Shown here one piece after another: positions 1 through 9,329 of a stretch of DNA of 64,000 bases. Location of the stretch: the NCBI RefSeq assembly GCF_028290025.1, contig NZ_JAQGKQ010000043.1, positions 1 to 64,000 of the forward strand, given 5' to 3'. The DNA comes from Cypionkella sp. (GTDB lineage Bacteria > Pseudomonadota > Alphaproteobacteria > Rhodobacterales > Rhodobacteraceae). Within the stretch, counting starts at the first letter, position 1. Each line of letters starts with the position of its first letter. The notes below the pieces were generated by a model. It was not told the origin of the DNA, made no database searches, and worked only from the letters and a program-made list of their open reading frames with translations. Position numbers and translations under genes: made by a program.

Positions 1-252
1 ATCTTCAGATTTTCCGAACCTTAACAACCGCTTACGCTTCGTTTCGTTTCGTCACCGTCACTGTTTCGCTTCGGTAAGGCGCTGTTTAGGGAAAGCCGCC
101 GGAACCCGCAATAGCAAAAAACACATCCAAACTCACTTTTTTACAGTTTTGTGAATTTATCCATCAATTGGCAGGGTTGGCGGAAGCATCGACCGCGAGC
201 ACCCCCCTTTCGCGCAACATTCTTATCGGAGATTGCCACATCACGGCGCGAG
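1..252. other. Noncoding left edge
   Basis: I see no supported gene here. The stretch is less GC-rich than the rest of the window, with a CGTTT/CGTTTC-rich patch near positions 38-52 and A/T runs near 115-160. It lies downstream of msrQ (leftward) and could hold the promoter of a gene beyond the left edge, but nothing in it is decisive. Confidence 0.4.
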
Positions 253-852
253 TCAGGCAGTTTGCAGCGCCTTTTTCCGGGCTTTGAGTCGGCGGGCGAT
301 CAAAAGTCCCAGCACGGTTGCAAAATAAAGTGCTGATTCCAGCGTATAGACCTTCCCGATCATCACAAAATGCACCGCCCCCGCCAAAGTTGCTGGATAA
401 GCCAGCCAATGCAGCCGTTTCCAGCGCAAAGCGCCGAGTCGTTTGACCATCGCGTTGTTGGAAGTCACCGCCAGAGGAATCAGCGCCACGAACGCCAGCA
501 TCCCCACGATGATAAATGGTCGCTTGGTCAGCTCGGTCAGAATCTCTGACCAGCGCAGCGCGAGGTCCAGCACCACCCATGTCATCAGATGCAGCGCGAT
601 GAACATGAAGCCCATCAGCCCCAGCGCGCGGCGGAACTTCAACAGGTTCACCCCATACCAACGCAGCGGAGTGATGCAGAGCGTGGCGATCAGGATTTGC
701 AGTCCCCGCGTACCCAAGGTCCGTTCTAAAACCTTGGCGGGGTCGGGGGTGGAGAGCGATGAATAGATCACCCAAACCGCCAGCGCCACGCCAGCTATAT
801 ATATAGTATAAGCCGGGATGCGCCGGGCGGTTTGGTTGATGGCGTTGAGCAT
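253..852 (-). CDS. msrQ: MsrQ, heme-binding membrane subunit of periplasmic methionine sulfoxide reductase
   Basis: The 199-residue membrane protein belongs to the MsrQ/YedZ family, a b-type heme quinol-oxidising subunit that feeds electrons to periplasmic MsrP. Several hydrophobic helices are visible, with candidate heme histidines in FIALHLMTW, the RLHWLAYP segment and GAVHFVMIG. The start codon overlaps the msrP stop by one base (TGATG), so the two genes are translationally coupled in the order msrP-msrQ, the usual arrangement. The length is typical of the family. In the family, the pair repairs oxidised methionines in envelope proteins using respiratory-chain electrons. Confidence 0.93.
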   Translation of the reverse strand: MLNAINQTARRIPAYTIYIAGVALAVWVIYSSLSTPDPAKVLERTLGTRGLQILIATLCITPLRWYGVNLLKFRRALGLMGFMFIALHLMTWVVLDLALRWSEILTELTKRPFIIVGMLAFVALIPLAVTSNNAMVKRLGALRWKRLHWLAYPATLAGAVHFVMIGKVYTLESALYFATVLGLLIARRLKARKKALQTA

Positions 853-1754
853 CAGTAATCCTGCGTCAAATCTTGACCCGCATAGAGGCTGGCGACCTGA
901 TCACCGTAGCCGTTGAACTTCACGGTATCTATCCGGCCCGCGAACAGGCCCCCACCGATGCGACGCTCTGAGGCTTGGCTCCAGCGCGGGTGATCCACCT
1001 CGGGGTTCACGTTGGCATAGAAGCCGTATTCGTTGGCAGCCAAGGTGTTCCAGGTTGTCACCGGCTGCTCGGCCACCAAAGAAATCCGCACGATCGACTT
1101 CACCGACTTGAAGCCATATTTCCACGGCACGATCAGGCGGATCGGCGCGCCGTTCTGGTTTGGCATCAGTTTGCCATACAATCCCGTCGCCATGATCGTC
1201 AGCGGGTGCATCGCTTCATCCAGCCGCAACCCCTCACGATACGGCCAGTCGATCATACCGCCCGAAATCCCCGGCATCTCATCCGGGCGGACTACGGTTT
1301 CAAACGCCACATATTTCGCTTCCGGCTTCACGCCGAGCTTTTGCAGCAGGCCGGACAGTTGGAACCCCTGCCACGGCACGATCATCGACCAGGCTTCGAC
1401 GCAGCGGAAACGGTAGATGCGTTCTTCGATGGGTTGGCCTGCAATCAGGTCGGCGAGCGCGTAGGTGCCGGGGTTGTTGACGAGGCCGTCTACGGTGACG
1501 CTCCACGGGTCGGTTGTCAGCTTGCCTGCATAGGCGGCAGGGTCGTCCTTGTCGTAGCCGAATTCGTAGTAGTTGTTGTAGGTTGTGATGTCCTCGAAGG
1601 AGTTCGGGGCTTCATCGGTGGAATAGGGGCTGCTCTGCGCGAGGGCTGGGCTTGCGATGGAAAGGGCGGCGGCTCCGGCAATCAGGGCGCGGCGGTTCAG
1701 GAACAGGTGCTGCGGGGTGACGTCGGCGCGGGAGAATTCTGGCTGATAGGTCAT
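852..1754 (-). CDS. msrP: MsrP, periplasmic molybdopterin methionine sulfoxide reductase catalytic subunit
   Basis: The 300-residue protein matches the MsrP/YedY family, a Mo-molybdopterin enzyme that reduces methionine sulfoxide in periplasmic proteins. The N-terminus carries a twin-arginine signal ([12 protein letters not shown], about residues 21-32) and an ALAQ-type cleavage site near residue 40, so it should be exported folded by Tat. The molybdenum-ligand cysteine lies in [11 protein letters not shown], followed by VPWQGF. The ATG has a GAGGAA ribosome site just upstream. The gene is first of the msrPQ pair and its stop overlaps the msrQ start. Confidence 0.95.
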   Translation of the reverse strand: MTYQPEFSRADVTPQHLFLNRRALIAGAAALSIASPALAQSSPYSTDEAPNSFEDITTYNNYYEFGYDKDDPAAYAGKLTTDPWSVTVDGLVNNPGTYALADLIAGQPIEERIYRFRCVEAWSMIVPWQGFQLSGLLQKLGVKPEAKYVAFETVVRPDEMPGISGGMIDWPYREGLRLDEAMHPLTIMATGLYGKLMPNQNGAPIRLIVPWKYGFKSVKSIVRISLVAEQPVTTWNTLAANEYGFYANVNPEVDHPRWSQASERRIGGGLFAGRIDTVKFNGYGDQVASLYAGQDLTQDY

Positions 1755-2206
1755 GGCGTGGTTCCTCGTGGGGTCTGAGGTCTAAGATGGCGCAGATTGA
1801 GCAAAAGACAAAATCATCTGATCTCACATCTGTGATAGGGCTTTGAAATATATCGGCTGAGAAGTGCTCACGCGTGGCCAAGGCTGCGGATTACATGATT
1901 TCAATGGGTTATGGGGTGGGTGTTAAGACTTTGTTAATGGCCAAACTCTGGGCGATACTTTTGGTTAGGATCGCACCGGGCCTATGCCGTCCAAGGCCGC
2001 CACACAGTTGCCTGCCGGTTTTTTGTTGGGGCTGGCCACGGAATGTTTCAGCTTCGTTGGCGACCAGCTTTAGACGTTAAGTCAGCCGCAAGATTGTCGT
2101 TGACGATGCAAGGCAACTGGCCGCAGTCTCAGTGACAGTATCGACAACAGACGCCTTTAGGCCAGCAAATCTGAATGGCCCAACCGTTATAGGGTGGAGA
2201 TAGATA
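1755..2206. other. Intergenic region with no supported gene
   Basis: This 452-base gap separates divergent msrP and the lipocalin-like gene. It should hold both promoters. A 68-codon open frame at 1874-2080 has no recognisable domain, no good ribosome site and poor composition, so I do not call it. A GGTGGAGATAG ribosome site sits directly before the gene at 2207. Confidence 0.5.
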
Positions 2207-2635
2207 ATGACGCCAGAAGACTTGTTCGGCACTTGGACACTTATATCACATCAGTTTGTTACCCTTGAAACCGATGAGCGGCGCGAGATGTTTGGCGCTG
2301 ACCCGCTTGGCACATTGGTGCTTACCCCAGATCATCGAATGATCGCCTTCATTACCGCGAATGACCGCAAGCCGGCTGTAGATGATGCCTCCACCGCTGC
2401 GCTTTACAAAAGCATGTTGGTCTATTCAGGCCCGTTTCGGCTGGAAGCCCCGGATCAGCTTGTGACCACGGTTGAAATGGCGTGGCATCCGGCTTGGGTC
2501 GGTGGCGAACAGGCGCGCACCCTTGCGCTTGAGGGTGATATTCTCTCGATCATGACTCCGGTGATGGCGCACCCAACGATCGCCGGCCAAACCGCGCGTG
2601 GGGTTTTGACGTGGCGCAGGTTATCGCGGTTTTGA
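2207..2635 (+). CDS. Lipocalin-like domain protein
   Basis: The 142-residue protein opens with LFGTWTLISHQFV, the G-x-W start of the lipocalin-like domain family (Lipocalin_5-type), and continues with LGTLVLTPDHRMIAFI and a run of alternating hydrophobic segments that fit a small beta barrel. There is no signal peptide, so it is probably cytoplasmic. Members of this family are usually uncharacterised and sometimes accompany secondary-metabolism or stress genes. The ATG is preceded by a clear GGAG. It stands alone, divergent from msrPQ. The fold assignment is likely; the ligand and role are unknown. Confidence 0.75.
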   Translation: MTPEDLFGTWTLISHQFVTLETDERREMFGADPLGTLVLTPDHRMIAFITANDRKPAVDDASTAALYKSMLVYSGPFRLEAPDQLVTTVEMAWHPAWVGGEQARTLALEGDILSIMTPVMAHPTIAGQTARGVLTWRRLSRF

Positions 2636-2936
2636 GGGCAGGCAGTATTTCGGCTTTTCTCATTGCGTCTTCACACATTCAAAACAGGGCAGCGGCTGAA
2701 TGCCGGGTTGGCGCTGCAACAAATGTTCTGCGCGATTTATGGTTCAGCGTCCTCCCTGGATATTCGACGCGGGACGCTGCAAAAGCGCCTGCCCGATGGG
2801 GCAATGAGGCGCTGCCCGGCGGCGCAAGCGCCTTGATTCCGGGCGGTGGGCGCGCCTGTTGCAAGCAAGTCTCGACCATTGAAAAACGCCTGCCCAAATG
2901 AATGGGCAGGCGCAACTGAAGATCAGTTCCTCGCTG
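2636..2936. other. Intergenic region containing a terminator
   Basis: This 301-base convergent gap lies between the lipocalin-like gene and the sugar-binding protein gene. Apart from the strong terminator hairpin at 2882-2912 I see nothing supported. Short open frames on both strands here lack domains and ribosome sites. Confidence 0.5.
2882..2912 (-). terminator. Rho-independent terminator of the sugar ABC operon
   Basis: On the minus strand a perfect 10-bp stem (CGCCTGCCCA with TGGGCAGGCG, loop of about 6) is followed at once by five Ts. It sits about 25 bases after the stop codon of the substrate-binding protein gene, the last gene of the leftward sugar transport operon. Confidence 0.92.
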
Positions 2937-3890
2937 TTAGAACGGCGAGTCGGGGAAGTAGTATTGCGCCGCGTTCTCTTTGGTGATCAGCGTCGCATCG
3001 ACGGTGAATGTGCCGCGCATCGGCACTTGGGCGTAAAGCCCCGCCACGGTCATCTCTAACGCCGTGCCGACCATCGCTGGCGGATACAAAACGTCAACCG
3101 GGATCATCTTGTCGCCGTCCATGACTTTCTTGATCATGTCTTTAGAGCCTGCGCCCGCCACGACATACTGAATGTCGGAGCGGCCTGCTTGTTCAATCGC
3201 CTGCAGTACGCCAACGGCCATGTCATCGTCTTGGCACCAAACCACGTCGATTTTCGGGAATTTGGTCAGATAATCCTGCATGACTTTGAAGGCGTCATCG
3301 CGGTTCCAGTTACCAAACTGACGGTCCAGCACTTTGACGTTGGAGCCTTCGATGGCCTTGTCAAAACCGTCCTGACGGGTCTGGTCAATCGGAATTGGCA
3401 GGCCACGGATCACCACAACTTCGGCGTCCGGGGTGGTGGCTTTGATATAGTTGCCAGCGGTCTCGCCCAAAGCAAAGTTGTTCCCGGCGATGTAGAGGTC
3501 GCGCACCGAGTCATCATTAACTGTAGGCGCACGGTCGACAATGGCGACGAAAGTGCCCTTGGATTTGATCTCTTTGATCGAGTTTACCAGTGGATCGGGA
3601 TCGCTTGGCAGGATCACCAGCGCGTCAATGCCTTGAGTTTCAAGGTCTTGCAGCGCGTTGGCTTGGCTTGCCGCATCTGGCGAGGTTTTGACAATGATGT
3701 TGAGCCCTGGATGCTGTGCCATCAATTGCTCTGCCACGCGGTTGGCATGGAACACCACACCGGACGTCCAGCCGTGATCTGCTGCCGGGATCGACACGCC
3801 GACAGTGTAGGCTTTGTCTTGAGCAAAGCTCGCCGTGCTGCCCATCGCCATCGCGGCGACAGTGACAAGGCTTAGTAAACCTTTACGCAT
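2937..3890 (-). CDS. Periplasmic sugar-binding protein of a ribose-type ABC importer
   Basis: The 317-residue protein is a Peripla_BP_4/RbsB-type binding protein. The chosen ATG has a GGAGG site a few bases upstream and begins directly with a Sec signal peptide (MRKGLLSLVTVAAMAMG, cleavage after SFA near residue 23). The mature part shows the family's repeating features: YTVGVSIPAADHGWTSG, IDALVILPSDPDPLV, VVWCQDDDMAVGV. It is last in an ATPase-permease-binding protein operon and ends at a strong terminator. The sugar is not readable from sequence; ribose, xylose, polyols and other pentose-like sugars are all possible. A longer reading of 340 residues would add an unlikely N-terminal extension. 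Confidence 0.9.
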   Translation of the reverse strand: MRKGLLSLVTVAAMAMGSTASFAQDKAYTVGVSIPAADHGWTSGVVFHANRVAEQLMAQHPGLNIIVKTSPDAASQANALQDLETQGIDALVILPSDPDPLVNSIKEIKSKGTFVAIVDRAPTVNDDSVRDLYIAGNNFALGETAGNYIKATTPDAEVVVIRGLPIPIDQTRQDGFDKAIEGSNVKVLDRQFGNWNRDDAFKVMQDYLTKFPKIDVVWCQDDDMAVGVLQAIEQAGRSDIQYVVAGAGSKDMIKKVMDGDKMIPVDVLYPPAMVGTALEMTVAGLYAQVPMRGTFTVDATLITKENAAQYYFPDSPF

Positions 3891-3955
3891 TTTATTCCTC
3901 CCTTTGGTCGGGTCTGGCAGAATGCAGCCGGGCGACCCTATCCCCGGCCGATGTT

Positions 3956-4969
3956 TCACGATTTCCGCACCAGTGATCGTTGCACCAACATAGCGATGAT
4001 GATGATGGCGCCTTGGATTGCGCCGATCAGGTATTCGGAAATGAAATTAGATAGCAGCATGATGTTGCCAACGAGTTCGAGGATGAACGCGCCGCAGATC
4101 GTGCCCCAAGCCCGGCTTGCACCGCCTTTAAGGGCGGTGCCGCCGATCACCACGGCGGTGATCGCTTGCAGCTCCCACAGGATGCCGGTTGTCGCCGAGG
4201 TTGACCCCAAACGCGGCACATAGAGCATCACCGCGATGGCGACGCAGACCCCTTGGATCACGAAAGCCGTGGTGCGCACGCGATCGACGTTGATGCCGGA
4301 ATAGCGCGCGACGTTGGGGTTTGATCCGACTGCCACAACATGACGTCCATAGCGCATCCGATACAACACGAAGGCAGCCACCGAGGTCACCGCCAGCACG
4401 ACAACAATCGGCACGGGAACGCCAAGCACCACACCGAAATAGGCCGGGCGATACAGGTCTTGCTGCTCGGCTGATTGCAGGGTGATAGCACCGCCTTGGC
4501 TTAGCCAAGTGGTCAGGCCGCGATAGATGCCCATGGTGCCAAGCGTGGCGATGAAGGGTTCGATCTTGCCGACGGTCGTAATCAAACCGTTTGCCAGTCC
4601 GCAGAGCGCCCCCACCACCAAGGCCAGCACGATCGCGGCGGCAATCATCATGCCGGGGTCGGCGATCGCACCGGAGTTCATGAACAAAATCATAAGGCTG
4701 GCGACGAACGCCACCATTGAGCCGACAGACAAATCCAGGTCGCCCGAGGAGATTACGAATGTCGCGCCGACCGCGATCAGCGCGATAAAGGCACTGCGGG
4801 TAGCGACGTTGGCGAGATTGTTTATGCTGATGAAATTGGGGTTAACCAGCGCGCCCAGCAGCAGCAGCAAAGCCAGCGCCACAAAAGGTGCCACCGCGCG
4901 TAAGTCCACGTCTTGCCAGCGCCGTTTTGGTTCCGCCTGATCGTCTTGTGTCGTCACATTTGCCCCCAT
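3956..4969 (-). CDS. Permease of the ribose-type sugar ABC importer
   Basis: The 337-residue inner-membrane protein belongs to the RbsC/BPD_transp_2 permease family. It has about eight to ten hydrophobic segments and the family's VGATFVISSGDLDLSVGSM region, and later TAVVIGGTALKGGASRAWGT. It starts one base after the ATPase stop codon and is followed after 65 bases by the binding-protein gene, so all three form one operon. In this family a homodimer of the permease makes the translocation pore and works with one fused ATPase. Confidence 0.92.
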   Translation of the reverse strand: MGANVTTQDDQAEPKRRWQDVDLRAVAPFVALALLLLLGALVNPNFISINNLANVATRSAFIALIAVGATFVISSGDLDLSVGSMVAFVASLMILFMNSGAIADPGMMIAAAIVLALVVGALCGLANGLITTVGKIEPFIATLGTMGIYRGLTTWLSQGGAITLQSAEQQDLYRPAYFGVVLGVPVPIVVVLAVTSVAAFVLYRMRYGRHVVAVGSNPNVARYSGINVDRVRTTAFVIQGVCVAIAVMLYVPRLGSTSATTGILWELQAITAVVIGGTALKGGASRAWGTICGAFILELVGNIMLLSNFISEYLIGAIQGAIIIIAMLVQRSLVRKS

Positions 4970-4970
4970 A

Positions 4971-6590
4971 TTACGCGACAGCCTTTTGCTTCAAGCCCGC
5001 CGAATAGCGCATGATTTTTTGCTCGTTGATCTCATCGCCTTCCAACACGCCAACGATCCGCCCCGCGCGCATCACCACCACGCGACTGCAAAGCCCGATC
5101 ACTTCGGGCATCTCGGACGACACCATGATCACCGAACAACCCTCGCGCGCCAAAGCGGCGATGAAGTGGTAAATCTGTTGCTTGGTGCCAACGTCGATGC
5201 CCCGCGTCGGCTCGTCGATGATCAGGATTTTCGGCGTAATCTCCATCACCTTGGCAAGCAGCAGTTTTTGCTGATTGCCGCCTGACATGCGACCCGCAAC
5301 GACGCCCGCGTCGCGCACCCGAATGTCGAAACGGCGGCGTGCTCGGGCCAAAGCCGTGCGCTCACTTGCAGGGCTGAGATAGCCCCAGCGGCCATGCTGA
5401 TCGAGCGATTGCAGCGTCAGATTGCTGGTCATATCAGAGCCGAGCAGCAGGCCCTTCGATTTGCGGTCCTTGGTCATATAGGCCAAACCTGCCGACGTGG
5501 TCGCGTGAATATCGCCCGACGGCATCAGTTGATCACCGATCCGCACCTCACCCGAGATGCGCGGATAAAGCCCGGCAATCGCCTCCATCAACTCGGTGCG
5601 ACCCGAACCGATCATGCCGGAGAACCCCAGAATCTCGCCCTTGCGCAGATCGAAATGCGCGTCGCGGACGTGGGCGGTGTTCAGCCCCACCACCGACAAA
5701 ACCCGCGCCTCATCGACATTCGGTTCAGACTTCTGTGGATACAGGCTGGAAAGTTCGCGCCCCACCATCAGTTGCGCAATAGACTCGCCGTCGAGCATTG
5801 AGGTCGGCGCAGTTTTCACCCATTGCCCATCGCGCAACACTGTCACACGGTCGGAAAGTTCGGTCACTTCATCCAGCTTGTGCGAGACGAACACAAAACT
5901 CGTCCCCAGATCGCGCAGCTTGCGCACCTGTTTGAACAAGGCGTCGGTTTCCTCGCGCGACAGCACGGCGGTCGGCTCATCCATAAAGACAATCCGCGCA
6001 TCACGGCTGATAGCCTTGGCAATCTCAACCATCTGTTTATCAGCGACCGTCAGCGAAGAAATCACCGCCGTCTCGCTTATTCTAGACCCCAGCATATCCA
6101 AGACACGCCGAGTCTCGCGCCGCATGTGTTTGCGGTCCAGCAATCCGAAATGCGCAACCTCACGCCCCAGAAACAGGCTTTCGGTGACGGTCAGATGCTC
6201 CGCCAGATTAAACTCCTGATGGATCACAACGATGCCCAAAGCCTCTGCCGCGCCATTCGGCGGCAGCTTAACCGACTTGCCATCCAAATAAATCTCACCC
6301 GAGGTGGGCTGTTCAAAACCGGACAAAATCTTCACCAGCGTAGATTTGCCCGCACCATTCTCGCCCATCAACGCGTGAATCTCACCGCGCCGCAGGTCGA
6401 AATCGACGCTGAACAGCACCTGAACCCCGCTAAAGGATTTGCTGATCCGTTGGGCTGAAAGAACGATATCGCCATGCGCCTTGGCAACGCTTTCATCGCC
6501 TGCAGACCGCATAGTTTCGTCGCGCGTCATCGCCGTAGTTTTGCCACGCACTGACGCAATGTTGTCACCGCCCACGGGCCCTGACGCCAT
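4971..6590 (-). CDS. Fused two-domain ATPase of the ribose-type sugar ABC importer
   Basis: The 539-residue protein has two ABC domains in tandem as in RbsA/MglA. The first has Walker A GENGAGKST and the Walker B/D-loop segment IVFMDEPTAVLS. The second has a relaxed P-loop (GMIGSGRTE), signature MSGGNQQK and Walker B ILIIDEPTRGID. This asymmetry is normal for the family. I chose the ATG at 6590 because a GGGGGG site lies just upstream; the more distal ATG at 6623 shares a CATATG with the opposite frame and has no comparable site. An unusually long N-terminal tail of about 40 residues precedes the first domain. It is first in the operon and faces the LacI-type regulator. Confidence 0.9.
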   Translation of the reverse strand: MASGPVGGDNIASVRGKTTAMTRDETMRSAGDESVAKAHGDIVLSAQRISKSFSGVQVLFSVDFDLRRGEIHALMGENGAGKSTLVKILSGFEQPTSGEIYLDGKSVKLPPNGAAEALGIVVIHQEFNLAEHLTVTESLFLGREVAHFGLLDRKHMRRETRRVLDMLGSRISETAVISSLTVADKQMVEIAKAISRDARIVFMDEPTAVLSREETDALFKQVRKLRDLGTSFVFVSHKLDEVTELSDRVTVLRDGQWVKTAPTSMLDGESIAQLMVGRELSSLYPQKSEPNVDEARVLSVVGLNTAHVRDAHFDLRKGEILGFSGMIGSGRTELMEAIAGLYPRISGEVRIGDQLMPSGDIHATTSAGLAYMTKDRKSKGLLLGSDMTSNLTLQSLDQHGRWGYLSPASERTALARARRRFDIRVRDAGVVAGRMSGGNQQKLLLAKVMEITPKILIIDEPTRGIDVGTKQQIYHFIAALAREGCSVIMVSSEMPEVIGLCSRVVVMRAGRIVGVLEGDEINEQKIMRYSAGLKQKAVA

Positions 6591-6646
6591 GATTACCCCC
6601 CTCGCGGCTCCTCTCCGCCCCATATGTGTAGTGCTTTGATTTTTTC

Positions 6647-6662
6647 ATGTAAAGGTTTACAT
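6647..6662. promoter_or_regulatory. LacI-family operator candidate
   Basis: The site reads ATGTAAAGGTTTACAT, a 16-base palindrome with perfect 7-base arms and a mismatched GG centre. LacI/GalR regulators typically bind such sites with a central CG. It lies between the divergent sugar importer operon and the LacI-type regulator gene, where it could control both. It also lies inside the longest possible reading of the regulator, which argues for the later start. Confidence 0.7.
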
Positions 6663-6740
6663 TGCAGCAATCATTCATCGGCTTTGCACCTGACCGCCCG
6701 CCTCTATAGGCTTCGCCGCAGCAACCATAGGCCCGCACCC

Positions 6741-7757
6741 TTGTCGAATTCTCCCGCCACCATCGAAGACGTCGCCCGCATTGCCGAAGTGTCGATTGCC
6801 ACGGTGTCGCGTGCCATTCATCTGCCGGAAAAGGTTGCGGTATCCACCCGGCTGAAGGTCAATCAAGCGATTGCGCTGACCGGTTATACCCCGAATGCTG
6901 CGGCCCGCTCTTTGCGCTTGGGCAAATCCAACATGATCCTTGTGGTAGCCCCCGACATTGGCGACCCCAATTTCTCTAGCATTCTTGTCGGATTAGAGAA
7001 TGAGGCCCGCGCGCATGGTTACGGCGTGCTGATCGGCCATACCCAGAACGACGCGCAACGCGGCTTGGAATATCTGAAGTTTTTCTCATCGAACCAAGCC
7101 GCCGGCATGATCCTGTTCACCGGTATTCTGCCATTTGGTCACCAGTCAATGACCGCCCGCCTGCCCCCCACCGTTGGGGTGTTTGAGCCGGTTTTCAACG
7201 GCGGTATTCCTTACGTCGGCGTCGATGACCTGGAGGGTGCGCGCAAGGCGGTGGAACTGCTGATCTCGGAAGGCCACCGCAAAATCGCTTTCGTCGGCGA
7301 TGCGCGCAATCGGCTGGCCTATGTACGCCGTCGTCTCGGATGTGAGGCGGGGCTGGACGCCGCAGGTATTCCGGTAGCGTCAAGGATGGTGATTGACGGC
7401 GATGGCACCATTGAAAGCGGGCGCCTCGCGGTCGATCAGTTGTTCCTGCGCGACACGCTGCCGACCGCGTTTATGTGCGTCAACGATCAAACCGCGATTG
7501 GCGTGATGCTGGGGCTGACTGCGCGTGGCTACATCGTTCCGCGCGATTTCTCGGTGACCGGGTTTGACGATGTGCCGCAGGCTTCGTTCATGCAGCCTTC
7601 GCTGACGACGATCAGGCAACCGCGCGGTCTGATCGGCAAACACGCGATGACGCTGCTGTTGCAGCTTTTGTCGGATACCGAACCGGCGGAGACAGAGATA
7701 CTATTGCGTCCCGATCTGGTGGTGCGTAATTCGGTGGGGCCACCACCGAGGCGTTAA
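6741..7757 (+). CDS. LacI-family transcriptional regulator of the adjacent sugar importer
   Basis: The 338-residue form begins at TTG followed by SNSPATIEDVARIAEVSIATVSRA, the classic LacI N-terminal helix-turn-helix, with the hinge helix at NAAARSLR. The rest is a periplasmic-binding-protein-like sensor domain ending in SVTGFDDVPQASFMQPSLTT. I prefer the TTG because it gives the usual family length and leaves the operator palindrome upstream; the ATG at 6624 would add 39 residues of unrelated composition. It is divergent from the sugar ABC operon and probably represses it in the absence of its sugar. Confidence 0.88.
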   Translation: MSNSPATIEDVARIAEVSIATVSRAIHLPEKVAVSTRLKVNQAIALTGYTPNAAARSLRLGKSNMILVVAPDIGDPNFSSILVGLENEARAHGYGVLIGHTQNDAQRGLEYLKFFSSNQAAGMILFTGILPFGHQSMTARLPPTVGVFEPVFNGGIPYVGVDDLEGARKAVELLISEGHRKIAFVGDARNRLAYVRRRLGCEAGLDAAGIPVASRMVIDGDGTIESGRLAVDQLFLRDTLPTAFMCVNDQTAIGVMLGLTARGYIVPRDFSVTGFDDVPQASFMQPSLTTIRQPRGLIGKHAMTLLLQLLSDTEPAETEILLRPDLVVRNSVGPPPRR

Positions 7758-8698
7758 GTCAGGCCGAGCCGGTTGGCATCAAAGCCAGCCTCAGCAAAAA
7801 TCGCAAGCAAGCGGGCGTCGAAATTATCGGCCTGAATATCCAGACAGTGCTGGCCAAAATACCAATACAGCGCGCGCGCGTAGTCTGGCGGATTGGTTAA
7901 CGCGCGCGCCAAAGCTGCCCCAAACGCGGCGGGGTCCTGCACGGTTTCGACAACGGCGTGGAAATCCGAGCGGCCAAACAGCACCGCCGGTTTGCGATGC
8001 AAAAAGCCCTCCAGCGCGGTCGCGGAATTGATCGACACCGTGGCGCTGCACACCGCCAAAATGTCATGCACATTGGCGTCGGTTTGCGTGAGCCGATACC
8101 CCTTCGCCCGCACCGCCGCGATAATCTCTGCGCCGAGCTCAGGTTTCAGCGGATGCGGTTTGACCAGCACATCACGCCCACCGGCCCCGGCACAAACGGC
8201 CTCAACCATGGCTTCAAAGCTGCAATACGCCTGACCATTACGTTGAGGCGCCGGGCCTTGCAGGAACACCGCCAGCGCGCCCTGGGGCAAATTTCTGAGC
8301 GTTTTCGGCTGTTTGTAGCGAGAAAGCCGAGGCACCGCGAACCGTTGCTGCAAGTTGGCGTGATAAGTCTGGGCGGCTCCGCCATCAACCGTTGTCGGAT
8401 CATAGAGCAACGCGCCAATCCGGCTTGCGGCTTGAATCCCCACCGGATCGACGTGAAAAAACCCCTCAAAATAAGCCGTCGCCGCGTTCAAAACTCCGAC
8501 GCGCTGGTGGTGGCCGTTCTCGACGATATGCAGGTTGCCATCTTCGCGATACCCCGCGCCGTTGAAGCCTTCGACCAAGTCAACGGCACCACCCCGCGCC
8601 AGAATGCTGTCACGGATGCGGCTGTAAAGCAGCGGTTTACCCGCCGCCAAACGCGCATTCATATACGCCGGAAGGTGCAGCACGACGCGGGCTGTCAC
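7754..8698 (-). CDS. Capsule polysaccharide biosynthesis-type glycan protein
   Basis: The 314-residue protein resembles the Capsule_synth family (KpsC/KpsS/LipB-related Kdo-transferase-like proteins). Visible landmarks are [13 protein letters not shown], the [26 protein letters not shown] segment and a C-terminal [13 protein letters not shown]; the KPHP and S-x-ALE-x-L motifs are family hallmarks. It begins with GTG overlapping the cmk stop (GTGA), so it is translationally coupled to cmk. It converges with the LacI gene, the ends overlapping by 4 bases. It probably acts in surface glycan assembly in the cytoplasm; the exact sugar is unknown. Confidence 0.75.
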   Translation of the reverse strand: MTARVVLHLPAYMNARLAAGKPLLYSRIRDSILARGGAVDLVEGFNGAGYREDGNLHIVENGHHQRVGVLNAATAYFEGFFHVDPVGIQAASRIGALLYDPTTVDGGAAQTYHANLQQRFAVPRLSRYKQPKTLRNLPQGALAVFLQGPAPQRNGQAYCSFEAMVEAVCAGAGGRDVLVKPHPLKPELGAEIIAAVRAKGYRLTQTDANVHDILAVCSATVSINSATALEGFLHRKPAVLFGRSDFHAVVETVQDPAAFGAALARALTNPPDYARALYWYFGQHCLDIQADNFDARLLAIFAEAGFDANRLGLT

Positions 8699-9276
8699 AG
8701 TTTCGCCTGAACCAACGCCACGGCCGCAGCAATCGCGGCTTCAATCGGCAGGGCGGAGGTATCAATCACCACCGCATCCGAAGCCGCCCGCAGCGGAGCT
8801 TCCGCCCGACCCATATCGCGGGCATCCCGCTCGATCACTTCGGCCAGCACCCGTGTTGCATCGCCACCAAGCTCCAGCCAACGCCGATGCGCCCGGACTT
8901 CCGCGCTCGCCGTCACGTACAGTTTCACCTCGGCTTGCGGGCAAATCACCGTGCCAATGTCACGACCATCCAGCACCGCACCACCCTCGGCCCGCGCAAA
9001 ACGGCGCTGAAAATCGACCAAAGCCGCCCGCACTTCCGGGATCACCGCCACGACACTCGCCGCCTGTCCGGCAGCCATTGACCGCAAATCATCCCGCGCC
9101 AAATCCGCCGCCGTAAGCCCACGCGCGGCCGCTACCGGATCACCGCCCAGCGCACCAACAGCCCGATACAACAGCCCGGTATCGAGATGCGCAAAACCAA
9201 ACCGTGCAGCCAGTGCCCGCCCAATCGTACCCTTACCAGCCGCCGCAGGCCCATCAATGGCCACTGTAAACTGCAC
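8695..9276 (-). CDS. cmk: Cytidylate kinase
   Basis: The 193-residue enzyme phosphorylates CMP and dCMP with ATP. The P-loop is GPAAAGKGT at residues 9-17, followed by [12 protein letters not shown] and [11 protein letters not shown], all hallmark segments of Cmk. It is somewhat shorter than typical bacterial Cmk (about 210-230). It starts at GTG; an in-frame stop lies just upstream and a GAGAGGA site precedes the GTG. In related bacteria rpsA usually follows cmk; here a capsule-type gene is fused to it by a 4-base overlap instead. Confidence 0.93.
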   Translation of the reverse strand: MQFTVAIDGPAAAGKGTIGRALAARFGFAHLDTGLLYRAVGALGGDPVAAARGLTAADLARDDLRSMAAGQAASVVAVIPEVRAALVDFQRRFARAEGGAVLDGRDIGTVICPQAEVKLYVTASAEVRAHRRWLELGGDATRVLAEVIERDARDMGRAEAPLRAASDAVVIDTSALPIEAAIAAAVALVQAKL

Positions 9277-9294
9277 GGGTCATCCTCTCTGCGC

Positions 9295-9329
9295 AAATAT
9301 CCTGGGGTGTTAGGGGCTAGCCCCTAAAT
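9295..9329. repeat. Intergenic hairpin repeat, copy 1
   Basis: An 18-base perfect palindrome (TTAGGGGCTAGCCCCTAA, 9310-9327) is followed on the minus strand by CACCCCAGGATATTT. The same design occurs at 17446-17481 and, in degenerate form, at 11707-11735. It abuts the stop codon of the acidic protein gene and could act as its terminator. Confidence 0.6.

Noticed and set aside
1874-2080. 68-codon open frame on the plus strand
   Set aside because: No domain, weak ribosome site and unlikely residue composition (many Arg, Pro and Cys).
2611-2901. 96-codon plus-strand frame after the lipocalin-like gene
   Set aside because: Overlaps the gene end and a terminator hairpin, and reads as low-quality protein.
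4971-6590. Degenerate second P-loop in the sugar ATPase as a sign of decay
   Set aside because: RbsA/MglA family members normally have an asymmetric second site, so this is expected.
6624-6740. N-terminal extension of the LacI-type regulator from the ATG at 6624
   Set aside because: The extension contains the operator palindrome, shares its start with the opposite gene and has no DNA-binding homology.
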